Of a stretch of DNA of 64,000 nucleotides, positions 52,270-63,527 are shown in pieces. The stretch is from Tubiluchus corallicola (taxonomy: Eukaryota; Priapulida; Priapulimorpha; Priapulimorphida; Tubiluchidae): the NCBI GenBank assembly GCA_030141605.1, contig JAQGDQ010000294.1:27501-91500 (forward strand). Reading direction: 5' to 3'. A model generated the notes under the pieces. That model did not search any database. It was not told the DNA's origin and was given only the letters and a program-made list of their open reading frames with translations. The position numbers and the translations under genes were made by a program. The number at the start of each line of letters is the position of its first letter. Positions within the stretch are counted from its first letter, which is position 1.

Positions 52270-52620
52270 CTGTGTTTATGCGAAATACAGCAGTCTGAAC
52301 ATCGAAAAGGTGCAGTTGGTGAAGAGATTTGAAATAGGTGCTGTATGGTCCCTGTGTCCTGAAAATGTGATTGCTCGAAGAGCTTTCCTTTGCGAAATTT
52401 CTACTTTAGAAAGGTGCGACGTACAACAAACTATGTTGGCATACTGTAAGTATGCTAATGTTAAAGAAAAATAAAGCTGAGGTAGTACTGACTTAGAGAA
52501 TTTATCGCACACCCCATATATTATTTCAACATTTGACATTTTTACTTCAATAAATTTTAGATGATTGTAAAGTTCGAAAATATAATCAGAGCATTCGTAG
52601 CGCAAAAATCATTAACTAAG
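52270..52620 (-). mobile_element. LINE reverse-transcriptase 3' fragment
   Basis: The minus-strand frame contains VLPQLYFSLTLAYLQYANIV, then VEISQRKALRAITFSGHRDH and TAPISNLF. This is the thumb region of CR1/L2-type reverse transcriptase (LIYPYLQYGNIVW ... RKALRIIT....HTAPL). Truncated on both sides. Confidence 0.85.
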
Positions 52621-53482
52621 CAAAAATCTAAATTCTCACACTTCAATGAAAAAAAATATTAACAAATTTCATTTGATTAGGTAGCTGACAAAAAACAAAA
52701 CCATAAACAGCAATTTATCGCACTAAAAGTCCTGTTTAGTCTAATTTAATATCTCTAAAACTGCTTCGTACCTTACAGCATATCATCAACAAGAAACAGA
52801 TTAAGACAAAAAAGAAACCGGCCAGAGCACATGTCGTAAAATTTCGTTCACTGCGCGAAATTGCTAATGGCATGGATTTCAAAAGCAGAAAGCTTGACTG
52901 TTCTGAAGGTGTTTCAGTTGTGCAGTTTTTTCACAGCGACTCCGTCATTGAACTCTGTTCGTCACAAAAGTGACAAAATTAAATTTAGTCTCGAAATGAA
53001 CATTGAAAGTTCGAGTCGAATTCAGTATACACAGATCATTCATATTACTTTATTTTGTTCTGCAGTAAAAACACCAATAATTTGTTTTAAATTTTTTTCT
53101 CAGAAATTGCAGGTAAATTCTGCTGATTGCTTTCAAATGATTGTCCTGTAAGTCTGTAGCACCCTCGCAAAGCACACACAGCTATCTTTGAGAATTTGAA
53201 GAGGAGCCAGTGAACCACTAAGCAGCCATCTCAATGAATCATAGCAGTGGTAATTACTAGACATTTAGGCAACTTGCACAGCAAGTTTATTGTATAAAAC
53301 ACCTCCTTAATCTTATAAATAATAGAGTCTATACACTCAAATTTTTTTATTTTTTTTTGTGATAAAATACTTGCCGAAATGCTCTTTTTGCCATTACGTC
53401 ATATTTATTGATAGCTTCATTTTTATCTTGTACATATGCCCAGACAATTGACCTTGGCCATGACGAGACCTAATATTGCTGT

Positions 53483-53790
53483 TTGAAAATGCTTGAATTA
53501 AAAAGACACCATCAAGATCTTATTGAAATTTATAAAATAATAACTAGAAAAGTAAACATTTTGCCAGAAAAATTCCTTACTTTAGTTGTTGATCCCAAGG
53601 CTAGAGAACATAGTTTAAAACTGTTTAAAGAGCGGTCACGGCTTGGCATGCGTAAATATTCATTTTCCGTGAGAGTTATGAATGAATAGAATAATCTGCC
53701 TGACACGGTAATCGCCTCACCAACTACAGTAAAGTTTAAGTCCTTAATCGACAAATATTTTGCGCAAAAATAAGGGGTTTCTATGAGTGT
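53483..53790 (+). mobile_element. LINE reverse-transcriptase C-terminal fragment
   Basis: Reads LKRHHQDLIEIYKIITRKVN, then HSLKLFKERSRLGMRKYSFS. After a stop that replaces the expected Trp codon it continues NNLPDTVIASPTTVKF and DKYF. This is the ORF2 end of the same broad LINE type, decayed. Confidence 0.88.
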
Positions 53791-54178
53791 ACTCACTTAA
53801 CCCCTAATCATGACAGTATAACAGTCCCGCGAAACGCGTTATTATCGGATTATAGTGTAAACAAAATTGAACCATGAGTCAGGATGGCATTTTTGCTGTG
53901 AAAACGTGATCCGCAAAACGATTACGCGCGTCGAGTAGTCTCTAATGGTCGTTGCACACTGCACTGATCTAGGTAAGAAAGTACCTGTTTGCAAATTATG
54001 CGGAGGGCAGGTGCACTTTGTGCAGGTAACGTTTACTAGACGTGATAAACTTTATCCAAGTGGTAGCTGAGTAGAAGAGACACTAGGCCACGGCAAAGTT
54101 TAACAGGTTAATAGATGCGTCTGGGCTAACATTCAGTTTCAGTGACTCGCTTGTTACACTATTAACTTTGTTTTAAAG

Positions 54179-54549
54179 GTAGGTTGCATATAGGCAAACT
54201 TTTTAAACATTTGGAAACCGTTAATAGAGTATGGGTAGAATAATTATCGTGTTACGTACTCATTTAATTTGTGTTTAACCTACAACTTTATTGCTATCAT
54301 GTTCCAACGAAGTGCCCGTACTACCAATTTTTTTCACTGATATAAAATATACATTGAAAATAGTCTTGAGTGGTTTTAGAATAGAATAATTTTGTTTGTG
54401 GTGGTTTCCATGTAAATTCTCACACTTGGGTACTGTTTACGTTTATTTTCTATGAGTATGATACTGCAATTATTGCAAAAATGACACTAAATTGCATAGA
54501 GTTATCTATAGAGTATAGTGCAGTTGACAATCTTATTGGTACTTGCAGG
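54179..54549 (+). other. Probable 5' UTR intron of PEPD
   Basis: A consensus donor (TTTTAAAG|GTAGGT at 54179) and acceptor (TTGGTACTTGCAG, AG at 54548-54549) bracket sequence just ahead of the PEPD start codon. An alternative donor, CTAG|GTAAGA, lies at about 53971. Predicted from sites only. Confidence 0.45.
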
Positions 54550-54583
54550 TCCATACAGTGTCACAATCAACTACACAGTCATA

Positions 54584-56083
54584 ATGGCCGGTGCAGTAAT
54601 GCGAACGGAACCAACATTTTGTCTGGGAGATCACACAAATAGAATCCCAATGGAATTACATCGAGTTAACCGCCAAAAACTAGCTAAACGACTGAAAAAG
54701 AATCCAGATGTACCAGATGGTGCTATCGTTCTGCTGCAGGGTGGAGAATCGACGACCCTATATTGTTCAGACCGTGAACTTGTCTTCCGGCAAGAATCAT
54801 ACTTTCACTGGATGTTCGGAACATTGGAGCCAGATTGTTTTGGAGCCATGGAAGTTGATACTGGTAATGCACTTTTGTTTGTGCCAAAGCTACCAGAATC
54901 GTATGCAGTTTGGATGGGCAAATTACAGACACTAAGAGAGTTCAAGAAAAAATATGACGTCGAGGAAGTCCACTTTGTCCCAGATATTAGTAGCGTTTTG
55001 TCTTCGAAAAGTCCGTCTGTGATACTAACGTTGTATGGTCTAAACACAGACAGCGGAAAAATGTCAAGGGAAGCAGCTTTTGACGGTATAAGCGAATTCA
55101 ATGTAAACAATTCCATCTTGCATCCAGAAATAGCAGAATGCCGAGTGACGAAGACTGACCTTGAATTAGAAGTGCTCAGGTATGCAAACAGAATAAGCAG
55201 TGAAGCCCACAAAGAAGTAATGAGGAGGATTCGGCCTGGCATGAAGGAATACCAATTAGAGAGTCTTTTCCAACACCACGTTTATACTAATGGAGGCTGT
55301 CGCTTCACAGCATACACCTGCATTTGTGGAAGTGGCGACAACGGCGCAACTCTGCATTACGGTCATGCCGGAGCTCCAAATGAAAAAACTGTTCAGGACG
55401 GTGACATGTGCCTCTTTGATATGGGTGGCGAGTACTACTGCTATACATCCGATATCACGTGTTCATTCCCAGCTAATGGAAAATTTACGCAAGATCAAAG
55501 GATTGTCTACGAAGCTGTGCTGAAGGCGAATCGTGCCGTTATTGCTGCCGTCAAGCCAGACGTGCAGTGGGTCGACATGCACAGGCTCGCAGAGAGAGTG
55601 CAATTAGAAGAGCTAAAAAAAGCTGGACTTCTGCAAGGCGATGTTGATGAAATGATGAAAGTAAATCTTGGCGCTGTCTTCATGCCACACGGATTAGGTC
55701 ATTTCATGGGCTGCGATGTGCACGATGTGGGTGGTTATCCGAAAGGAACGGAGAGACTCAACGAGCCCGGTTTGCGGTCGCTGCGCACAACCCGCAAGCT
55801 GGAAGAAGGTATGGTAATTACCGTCGAGCCCGGAATTTACTTCATACCAGCCCTCATCGAACCGGCCTTGAACAGTCCGGAGACGAGGCAGTTCATGGTT
55901 CCGGAGGCCATCAGCAGGTTTCGCGGATTTGGTGGAGTTCGCATTGAAGACGACATAGCCATTACGAGTGACGGTTGCGAGCTAATGACATGCGTGCCTC
56001 GTACGGTGGAAGAGATAGAGGCATTTATGGCAAGTGCTAGGAAAGGGGGTGATTCTTCTACTGATGAGTCTACCCACTTATGA
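54584..56083 (+). CDS. PEPD: Xaa-Pro dipeptidase (prolidase)
   Basis: Prolidase hydrolyses dipeptides with C-terminal Pro or Hyp in the cytosol, recycling proline from collagen and diet. The 499-residue frame from ATG at 54584 ([20 protein letters not shown]) matches animal PEPD in length (about 493) and order: N-terminal creatinase-like domain, then the pita-bread metallopeptidase. All metal ligands are visible: Asp279 ([10 protein letters not shown]), Asp290 (TSDITC), His373 ([16 protein letters not shown]), Glu415 (TVEPGIYF) and Glu455 ([11 protein letters not shown]), a constant +3 from the human numbers. The frame is open 22 codons further upstream, but a TTGCAG acceptor at 54549 interrupts that extension, so the ATG after it is preferred. 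The coding sequence has no introns, unlike the other genes in this window. It appears intact. Confidence 0.97.
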   Translation: MAGAVMRTEPTFCLGDHTNRIPMELHRVNRQKLAKRLKKNPDVPDGAIVLLQGGESTTLYCSDRELVFRQESYFHWMFGTLEPDCFGAMEVDTGNALLFVPKLPESYAVWMGKLQTLREFKKKYDVEEVHFVPDISSVLSSKSPSVILTLYGLNTDSGKMSREAAFDGISEFNVNNSILHPEIAECRVTKTDLELEVLRYANRISSEAHKEVMRRIRPGMKEYQLESLFQHHVYTNGGCRFTAYTCICGSGDNGATLHYGHAGAPNEKTVQDGDMCLFDMGGEYYCYTSDITCSFPANGKFTQDQRIVYEAVLKANRAVIAAVKPDVQWVDMHRLAERVQLEELKKAGLLQGDVDEMMKVNLGAVFMPHGLGHFMGCDVHDVGGYPKGTERLNEPGLRSLRTTRKLEEGMVITVEPGIYFIPALIEPALNSPETRQFMVPEAISRFRGFGGVRIEDDIAITSDGCELMTCVPRTVEEIEAFMASARKGGDSSTDESTHL

Positions 56084-56321
56084 GACATAAGATTGGTTTC
56101 TGGGTGAAATATTAAATGGTGATAAAGTTTTAGTACTGTACTAGCACATATGCTCTTTTAAAAATGTGAAAAAGCATTTTGGTAGACAAAGTGGCAGATT
56201 TATTTTTACAAATATAACTTTACAATATTTTTCTGTACATTGTGCAAGACACGTTACTTTCCATGATAAATCCATTAAGTCAACCAACAATGAAACACAT
56301 TCGATTATATAACACACTGCA

Positions 56322-56327
56322 AATAAA
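56322..56327 (+). terminator. Poly(A) signal candidate for PEPD
   Basis: AATAAA about 240 nt after the stop codon, the first canonical hexamer downstream. Confidence 0.5.
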
Positions 56328-56552
56328 ATGAACTATGAAAAATACAGTGAAAATGAACTATAGCACTTACCTTGTAAATAAGTGATGGTAACAAATATGA
56401 ATAATTATTGTAGTTACCAACATGCAAAAATATAACGGAATTGAAAACAAATTGGAATTGTTAAATATCAGTTACAGTCGCTAAAATTGATTACATCATG
56501 ACCGTTAATGCTTAGCCAACGAAAAGCAAGGCAGCATCAAAGAAATCCACAT

Positions 56553-56907
56553 AATAAGCCTTTTCACAGTTCCAGATTGATGAAGATCGTGAAAAGGTCA
56601 GAAGTCAAGTGTACCAGACAACGCATTTATGTACAGTTGATAATGCCTTGCAGGCCATGCTACTGTAATAGTAACAGTTTTAACAGCTAGAACCTTACTT
56701 AGTTCATTTTTTCTCGTTCCCAAGCAAGACCCTGTTAGCAAAATCTACACGCAGACTAATGCATAATTAAGTAAAGTTCACGTAAAACAGCTGAAGCAAC
56801 AAACGGCTTTGCTTTACCTCTCGTCACGTGACAGTTGTTGTGGTACACTTAACCTTTGACCCACAACAACTGCGCGTTCACACAATGAAACTGTGAAAAG
56901 TATTATT
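56553..56907. mobile_element. MITE family A, copy 3
   Basis: The left end AATAAGCCTTTTCACAGTTC and right end AAACTGTGAAAAGTATTATT are near-perfect inverted repeats. The interior is closest to the copies at 6865 and 1262. It lies just beyond the PEPD 3' end. Confidence 0.82.
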
Positions 56908-57247
56908 GTGAATACTTGTTATAGACGGTATCGTCGTACAATGTACACTGTTGTTGACTCTTGCAGGAGCTAACAATTCAAAAATTAATTATTATTGCCA
57001 ACATAAGAGCATTCCTAGTTGCACCTAGTCATCGGTATTTATTAATCAGCATTAAATTTACCTCCTCCCTCACATTCTCTCCGTAGTGACCTCTTTATTT
57101 GCAGTGATATTTGTGAAAACTAGCGAATGACAACTTCTAAATACGTTAGGCACCACTCACTTCCGGAGATAGTTTTGAGCCAATTGGCTGATGGAATACG
57201 TCACTGTTTAGCTTAGGCAAAGGCTGCAAGAGCATTAAATATTACAG

Positions 57248-57606
57248 GGTTCCCACAGTCAGTAAACATCCTGGACAATCCTTGATAACACAGGCTACCC
57301 TGCAAAATCATGGAAAAGACAGGCAGGGAAAAGATAATTTGGTAAAAAGTCAGGGAAAATGAAAATGGGACGAAAAGTGGAAAGGGTTGCAAAAATAATC
57401 ACCATGAACCTATACTTTTTGCTATGGCAGGTTCCCAGTTTCTATGTCTGTTTCAATAATAATGATTGGCCAACACGTTATACACCAGTATACGCATGAA
57501 TGTCCATACACAAACACGTTTGAATATGTATAATGGTAATGCAATTTCTACTTTTCTTGGTCATGGAAGTCGGAAATTTATTTTAAAATTCTGTGGGAAC
57601 CCTATG
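57248..57606 (+). mobile_element. AGGGTTCCCACAG-type DNA transposon, copy 2
   Basis: The 13-bp inverted ends AGGGTTCCCACAG and CTGTGGGAACCCT bracket a non-coding element. The interior GGTTGCAAAAATAATCACCA and GGCAGGTTCCCAGTTTC match the inverted copy at 28740-29181. Confidence 0.8.
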
Positions 57607-58661
57607 TTAGGTCTTTACGCTTATGGTCTACTGTATTTTTCCAAAAATAACTCTATGCTCTTAGTTGCTCTGTGAATTTACGCTTGTAAATTCGCAAAGA
57701 GTAGTGACAGATTATTGCAGCTGCGTCCGTAGTGTAACAGCAACAGTTAACTGATTAAACAGTCGGTGAAAAGCAGCAAGAGCTTCAAAGACAAGCCGCT
57801 AGGCACGTGATTAAAAGTTCAGCTTCCATAAATTCTTTGCCAATGAGGTTACCTGCAGAGGATGCACCAATGATAGATGGGCAACAGAAAGCAAACTGCT
57901 AGCTAGCATATCAGTGATAAAGACCATTTGTTTTCAAACAAAACGACGCTTAACTCGATTGTTTCTAAGTATATTACACGAAAGTAAAGTAAAGATGACA
58001 CAAAAGTGGCAAAATTTCTTTGATCACACACAAGTTTCTTATTTTAAGTACCTGATGCAAAATTTTTAATCAATTGTGCGAAGTTATTCGAACCAATACC
58101 GGCAGTGAATAGGGGTTTCCTGTACCAGCTGTATTTGAGTCAATTAGGCAACTGAATCCCATTAACCACGAGTATAATAAACGGCACCAACTGTACCTAT
58201 TTATTACTGGGAAGATTTCATTTGGTAAAACGAAATAAAAAACATTCCTGAAACTTCCCAATTTGATATTTGAAGTTTATGCTTTATAATCTTTATTCAC
58301 CTAATATAAAATGGACAGAATTGGATTCATGCATGTTTATAAGAAAATTTAAAGTAGGCGAGCTGTACCAAGTTTCAGTAAAAGTAATAAATGATATGTA
58401 ACTACTTCTATTTAGTATCTAGCAGTTCATTAACTACATGTACGTCTGAAACTAGGTCAATGCTACCTGATAGATTAAACACACAAGATAAGAATAGTCG
58501 AATACAAACTTTATGCCCTGAGTGCTCTAAGTAAACCTTACTTATCGTTCCAGGCAAGTTGAGCCACATGCGAATGCATAGGAAACATGGAGATTGATAA
58601 GAATCAACAACGTAACATGATTAAAAACAATAATTATTGTAACATTCATCACAATGTAGTA
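57607..58661. other. Intergenic stretch between PEPD and PASK
   Basis: AT-rich, no gene or repeat recognised. The two genes converge on it. Confidence 0.4.
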
Positions 58662-58667
58662 TTTATT
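58662..58667 (-). terminator. Poly(A) signal of PASK
   Basis: AATAAA on the minus strand starting 17 nt after the PASK stop codon. This implies a very short 3' UTR if used. Confidence 0.5.
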
Positions 58668-58683
58668 AAACTTGACTTTGGCA

Positions 58684-58808
58684 CTAGCTGAACGTGTGAA
58701 CGCTATGATCGTCTTCATTCATTTGAGCACTGTGTCCGCTAATGTGCAGAGAATCTTGCAGTTCTTGTTCCACATCTTCCATGTGTTGCGTATGGTCCTC
58801 TATGTGGT
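58684..58808 (-). CDS. PASK: PASK terminal exon
   Basis: After acceptor GTTGTTGCAG it reads DHIEDHTQHMEDVEQELQDS and ends HSVHTFS-stop. The tail is not conserved with human PASK, so the assignment rests on phase, the strong acceptor and the poly(A) signal. Confidence 0.75.
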
Positions 58809-61800
58809 CTGCAACAACAAAAATAATATTAGTAATCAGTGGCGGATCTAGAGGTCTGCCCGCCCCCCCTTTCATAGTAGCAGTTACAGCACACCAAGTG
58901 AATATTTTCTCTGGACTATAAGCTTTAGAACGTTTAGTGGCAGCTTTTAATGACTCATATCGAGTAAAAAGTTCTGCATTAATAATTTCAGTGTAAAAAC
59001 GTTTGAGCCCTTTAAGTGATAAATTAAGTTTTTCGCAAAGATATCGCTGCGCGCAATTATAAGCTATACTAGTGTGTATACTAGTATATTGGTGTGTAAT
59101 TAAGAATCAAAAGTTTGAGGTGACATATACAATTTTGAACTATTGAATTTGATTGACAAAATAGTAAGAAAAGTGGTCTAAAATACATTGGCAGCTGGGC
59201 TTCCTACCGCTGGTAATAGCATAGCATGTAAAATAGGCAATAATTTGAGGTAGCATATGTAGTCATGCATGCACTTATAATTTATGCAGCTTGCACGTGT
59301 GTAGCAACACATTCATGTATCAAAATTGAGAAAAAGAAGTTCTAATACATATGTTACTGAATGCTACTTTGTAGCATGCTGTAATTTATGCAACCCCATT
59401 GAGCATTGACTGTTTTAGCAGCACTGAATTTTTATCTCAGTTTTACGAAAGTCATTATGTTACTTCCGAGATTTATGACCACGTTTTTAGGTTGCAAGGC
59501 AATAATTAGCTATAACTTGCCAAAATCAACTTTTAATTAAACATAAAATTATAATAATTTGTTGTGTAGTATCGTAAAAGCTCTATATTGCGCTGCAACG
59601 TAGATCGTAACTTTATAATACGCTTAATATTAAAAATCCAGTTAATTAACCTTTTAGTTTGTAAAGTTTAAATCATTTTGAAAATAATGATGCACCACAT
59701 ACTATATAGAAAAGAAACAACTGCAGAATTATATACTATATACAACACGTGTTATGCAATAATATGTTTTGGAGAGAACCAATTATGCCAATGATAATGT
59801 TACATATTTCGGAAAAAGTTGCAATAGGGCAGTAAATTAACATTAGCTGATCTTTTAGTGAAAACCGACAAACTGGTAGCGAGAACTACATGAGACTCCA
59901 GAGCATTCCAAATATTTACGAGTCTGTTAGCAAATAAAAATTTTGATACGTTTAGTCTGGAAAAAAGTTTAAAGCTGCGACCTCGCAAGTGATTGGTTGA
60001 AGCAAACTGGAAAAAATCATCAAAACTTAAACCCAGTATTTTAGGACAAATTTTGTATGCCATCATTTGTACACTGAGGATATTATCCTCAGATCCACCG
60101 ATCAACTAGTCTAGATTAAACGAACTACAACATCTCATTTTTCTTAAGCACAGTGTTTTCACTTCCACATACCGTATTTTCCCATGTATAAGAGACCCCT
60201 TCAATTTTTAGGCAAAAATTCTGGAAAAAAGTTTTTTGGTAATGAATGAATGATGGAGACATCAAGGGGTTGCAACTGGCTGGTTAATCCACCGGGAATG
60301 ACAGCCAACCGAGTTTTTGATTGTGCAGCCAGCTTCTTCGTCTCTTCTGTCAGGTGGGCTCTGAACTGGTCAAAGACAAGGAGAGCGGGTTTTCTCAAAA
60401 GGGCTCCAGGTCTTTTCATCCAAAAATCATTAAAATCATTAGTGTCACAATTTATGCATCTTATTGAAAAGACTTACGATACGGTACTACTTGATTTTGA
60501 TCTGCAGTCTTTGCTATGTTAAACAAATTTGTTTTTTCTCAATGTCTAAGAGAGCAAACTCAGTGGTATTAATTTAAAACTAACACAAGTTGTTAATAGC
60601 TACTTTTACGGCATTTTCTGTTACACGTTTACTCCGATAAATTTCACTGGTTACTCGTAAATGTGAGTAAAATGGAAAGAAAATGAAATGTTAAACTACG
60701 TCCTAAAAATTTTACACGCAAAATTATATAATTTAGTATTACGCTAATCTCCTTCAAAGACTTATGTAATTGGAAAAGAAAATTCTTAATTCACACAATG
60801 TAAATCAGGAGAAGAAAAGGAAATGTTAAACTACATCCCAAAAAACTTTCCAAAACAAATCTTAGTAACAATATTACTTAGCATTTCACTTACTTGCTTG
60901 AAAGACTTATGTAGCTAGAAAACATTTTTTTTAATTATTTAAAATGTTCACCAACTGGTAAAATGTCGCTGACCCACCCTCCAGGGTGCACCACTCACTA
61001 ACCGAAAACGTATTTTTAATCTTATTGACAAGATACAGTAATTTTAAATTTTCCTTAGTTAGTGATGTGTGCGCTACGAATGCCCTAATTATTCTTTCAA
61101 AGTTTACACACTGTTATCTAAACTTGTTTCAAATGACTTATCGTCAAAATGGCTGCATCTAATGGTCATCACAGCAGTTTAAATTTTCAAATTTTCTATA
61201 GCGCGGCTGTTGACGCAAGCTCTATATGCAATAAGGCACATGAGCGGTAAATAGTCGAAATTGGCTGCACAAAGGGTTTTCGAACAAAAAAAGGAAGTCG
61301 TACAAACCTCCTGGAGGAAGAACTTCTTCCCACACGTATGTTGTTATATCTACTTCCTGTTTAACCCATTCATGTCTCTCCAGTTCGGGCATGGTGCACC
61401 TGCTGAATGGATCCGGATGTAACAGCCATGAAATTAGCTCCATTAAATCTAAGTAAAAAAGATACGTAAAAATACATAAAGCACATATCATCAGTATTAA
61501 ACTATATATATAGTACTTTTTAATAAGACAAAAGTATCTCTCTCAATTGGTAACACAGGTAAGATGCTGGGGATTAAGAGTACCTTTTTAATACAGGTAA
61601 ATAAATACTTTCTCACTCAGTTAAACAGACCATAGAATTTCAGTTTTAAGCACATCTACTATTCTGTTTCGATGCAAAATTAGTTTTTTTTGTTTATAAG
61701 GGACGACATTAAGAAAAGGGATGCTTAGAGGAGAAAAGGGATATTGAAGGAAGCAAGTGTGTATCTAATCAAAAGAATGCAATGACACAGACAGCTAGAT

Positions 61801-62815
61801 AAATTAATCTGTTGTGTGCTTGCAAACCATAACCGTCCATATGTTGGCACAGTTAAAACTACGTTATGATGCTTCAAAGTAGAGTGCAAAAAAAATTTAG
61901 TCAAATGTCGATTTTTGATTTTTTATGAAAACAAGTGCTAAATATATTGGACTTTTATATTCTAGCATCAAATTATCAGGAAAATGTCCAAAAAATACTT
62001 AAAATCTAATTTTATAACTCCTTACTCAGTTTTCTGTCTGGAAACTAGCACTGCAATTGTAAAAAAACTTGTATTTTCTAACTCTGATTGTAGCTCTTGG
62101 AAGCAGCCATTTTGTTTTTTCTGCTGACAAGCCCACATCTTCGTCAGGAAGAGCCATCTATTGGATTTAAACGTGACTTCAATTTGCTCTTGTAAAATTC
62201 ATAGCAACCACAATTTCGTACAATTGCTAAGTGTTTTGTAGAGACGCGACAAAAACAATGGCTGACTTTAACAGCGATTTTCTCAAGGTTATGTTTTTCA
62301 GTGCATAGTGTACACCTCAACTTCAATATGGATTATCTCAGCTTAGAAATAACATAGAGAGATGAGCTTGGTATCAAAATGATCCTCATGAAATGAAGAT
62401 TCAGGATATGTGAATAACTAGAAAAGCTTAGTACTGTGGTGCACGCCAATAACCATTATATATTCAAGTGCTGTGGTGCAGCAGTTTTTTGCAAGTTGTA
62501 CAGAAGATTTCTCTGATCTCAATTCCACCTATAATCATTATCTTTTATATGTAACGCCCTCTCTGGGCAAAGTTGTGAAAATGTGAAAGTCATTTTGATG
62601 TTACTACTGAGTAGTCTGTCACACGCAGATTGCATACGGTTCGTTGCAAGAAAAACTACTATAACAGTAAAAATAACAAACCTGCTGTGACCACAAATGG
62701 CGGTTTCACGATGCCTTGTATTGTTTCTTCAACATCATAGAACGGATTCTCTCCAAAGCACAGTGTATAAAGAGTTACACCCAGAGACCACAACTCAAGT
62801 TCTGGACCATGGTAT
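58684..62815 (-). CDS. PASK: PAS domain-containing serine/threonine kinase, last three exons
   Basis: PASK is a nutrient-responsive Ser/Thr kinase with N-terminal PAS domains. Minus-strand exons 62815-62682, 61448-61308 and 58808-58684 join in phase (phase 1 at both joins). They read [72 protein letters not shown] and WEEVLPPG, then an acidic His-rich tail ending in TAG. Human PASK has [43 protein letters not shown] and YTWEEV at the same places, so the identification is firm. This is the C-lobe from subdomain IX on. The activation loop, N-lobe and PAS domains lie beyond the right edge. Intron positions within the window are rich in repeats. Confidence 0.92.
58838..59210. mobile_element. Eroded hAT-like repeat (CAGTGGCGGATCTAGAGG end)
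   Basis: The left terminus CAGTGGCGGATCTAGAGG is a common hAT end. The interior CCCTTTCATAGTAGCAGTTA and TTGGCAGCTGGGC parallels 35410-35940. It starts about 30 bp into the last PASK intron. Confidence 0.55.
59795..60110 (-). mobile_element. LINE reverse-transcriptase C-terminal fragment
   Basis: The minus-strand frame reads VQMMAYKICPKILGLSFDDF, then HLRGRSFKLFSRLNVSKFLF and ANRLVNIWNALESHVVLA. This is the same ORF2 C-terminus as at 53483, independently decayed. Confidence 0.87.
60173..60419 (-). mobile_element. Pogo/Tigger-type transposase fragment with terminus
   Basis: On the minus strand, RPGALLRKPALLVFDQFRAH, then RLAVIPGGLTSQLQPLDVSI matches the DDE domain of pogo/Tigger transposases (second Asp region, VFD.F.AH; QPLDV). 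Adjoining plus-strand ACCGTATTTTCCCATGTATA is a typical terminal sequence of this group. Most of the gene is deleted. Confidence 0.85.
60840..61232 (+). repeat. Dispersed repeat family C, copy 3
   Basis: Same order as 4715-5085, from AACTTTCCAAAACAAATCTT to GCGGCTGTTGACGCAAGCTC. It includes CCCTCCAGGGTGCACCACTC, absent from copy 1 but present in copy 2. It lies between two PASK exons. Confidence 0.75.
61308..61448 (-). CDS. PASK: PASK exon: kinase subdomains X-XI
   Basis: [20 protein letters not shown] and [20 protein letters not shown] include the family-specific YTWEEV-like motif and the HPD..SR Arg that buries against the APE Glu. Borders TTTTTACTTAG and GGAG|GTTTGT. Confidence 0.93.
61845..62335 (+). 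repeat. Dispersed repeat family F, copy 1
   Basis: Extends from GTGTGCTTGCAAACCATAAC to CTCAAGGTTATGTTTTTCAG and matches 63528-63990 over its length with scattered differences. No ORF or terminal repeats could be shown. Confidence 0.85.
62682..62815 (-). CDS. PASK: PASK exon: kinase subdomain IX
   Basis: [20 protein letters not shown], then [20 protein letters not shown]. The GPELE.WSLGV wording is characteristic of PASK. Borders GCATTTTAG and GCAG|GTTTGT, incoming phase 2. The preceding exon is not in the window. Confidence 0.93.
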
Positions 62816-63059
62816 CTAAAATGCGTTAAAATAACAGCTGTACCCAATGAATTCTTCAGTCGGTGGTTTTTTCTAAATTCAACTAGTATTTGTCGTTATA
62901 TTTCAAAAAATGAATTTGGGGTTTATATAGTCCAATATTTATCCATCCGTCGCCCTTATGAATAAATGGAAGAGTTTTCATCAAAGTGGGCAATTCATAT
63001 AGTAAAGAAACAGTAACTCTACATCTCAAACAAGATATGAAACTGATGTTTAAGAAGAA

Positions 63060-63295
63060 TAGTAGAGACGCTGGCGCAATAGACGTGGTTAGCTATCAAA
63101 GTCGTGCAATAGTGCACCTAGATAGGCAATTAGATGGGTAATCAGTAGGACAATTCCTCTGGAGAGTTCTACCGCGTGCCATTTTTGGATATTTGTTGTA
63201 ACGAGGTAGGATGTGAACACACCTGAGCATAACTAAGGCGCCTCTGCTGGTTTGGTAGCTCATCTTAGGTTAATAATAAGTTTCTGATTTTTACC
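63060..63295 (+). mobile_element. 5S-rRNA-like SINE, copy 3
   Basis: The head GGTTAGCTATCAAAGTCGTG and AATTAGATGGGTAATCAGTAG resemble the diverged 5S promoter words of copy 1. The body ACACACCTGAGCATAACTAA, CTCTGCTGGTTTGGTAGCTC is shared with the other two copies. Confidence 0.5.
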
Positions 63296-63527
63296 TTAGA
63301 TAAAATGCAAATCATATCTTTGAATGTTTTTGTTGAGCTACGCATCTGCTGAATCAAGTGGTAAATTCATGAACTGGCCGGGCATTTGGACGAATGTAGT
63401 TCTGCGATCATGTTTGAAATAGCAAAAGTAATTTACGCCAGAGTTGAGACGGTTATGCTTTTTAACTAACCATTTAACCGTTATTAATTGCAGTCGGTTA
63501 ACCGTTCCCAACGACAACATATATACG

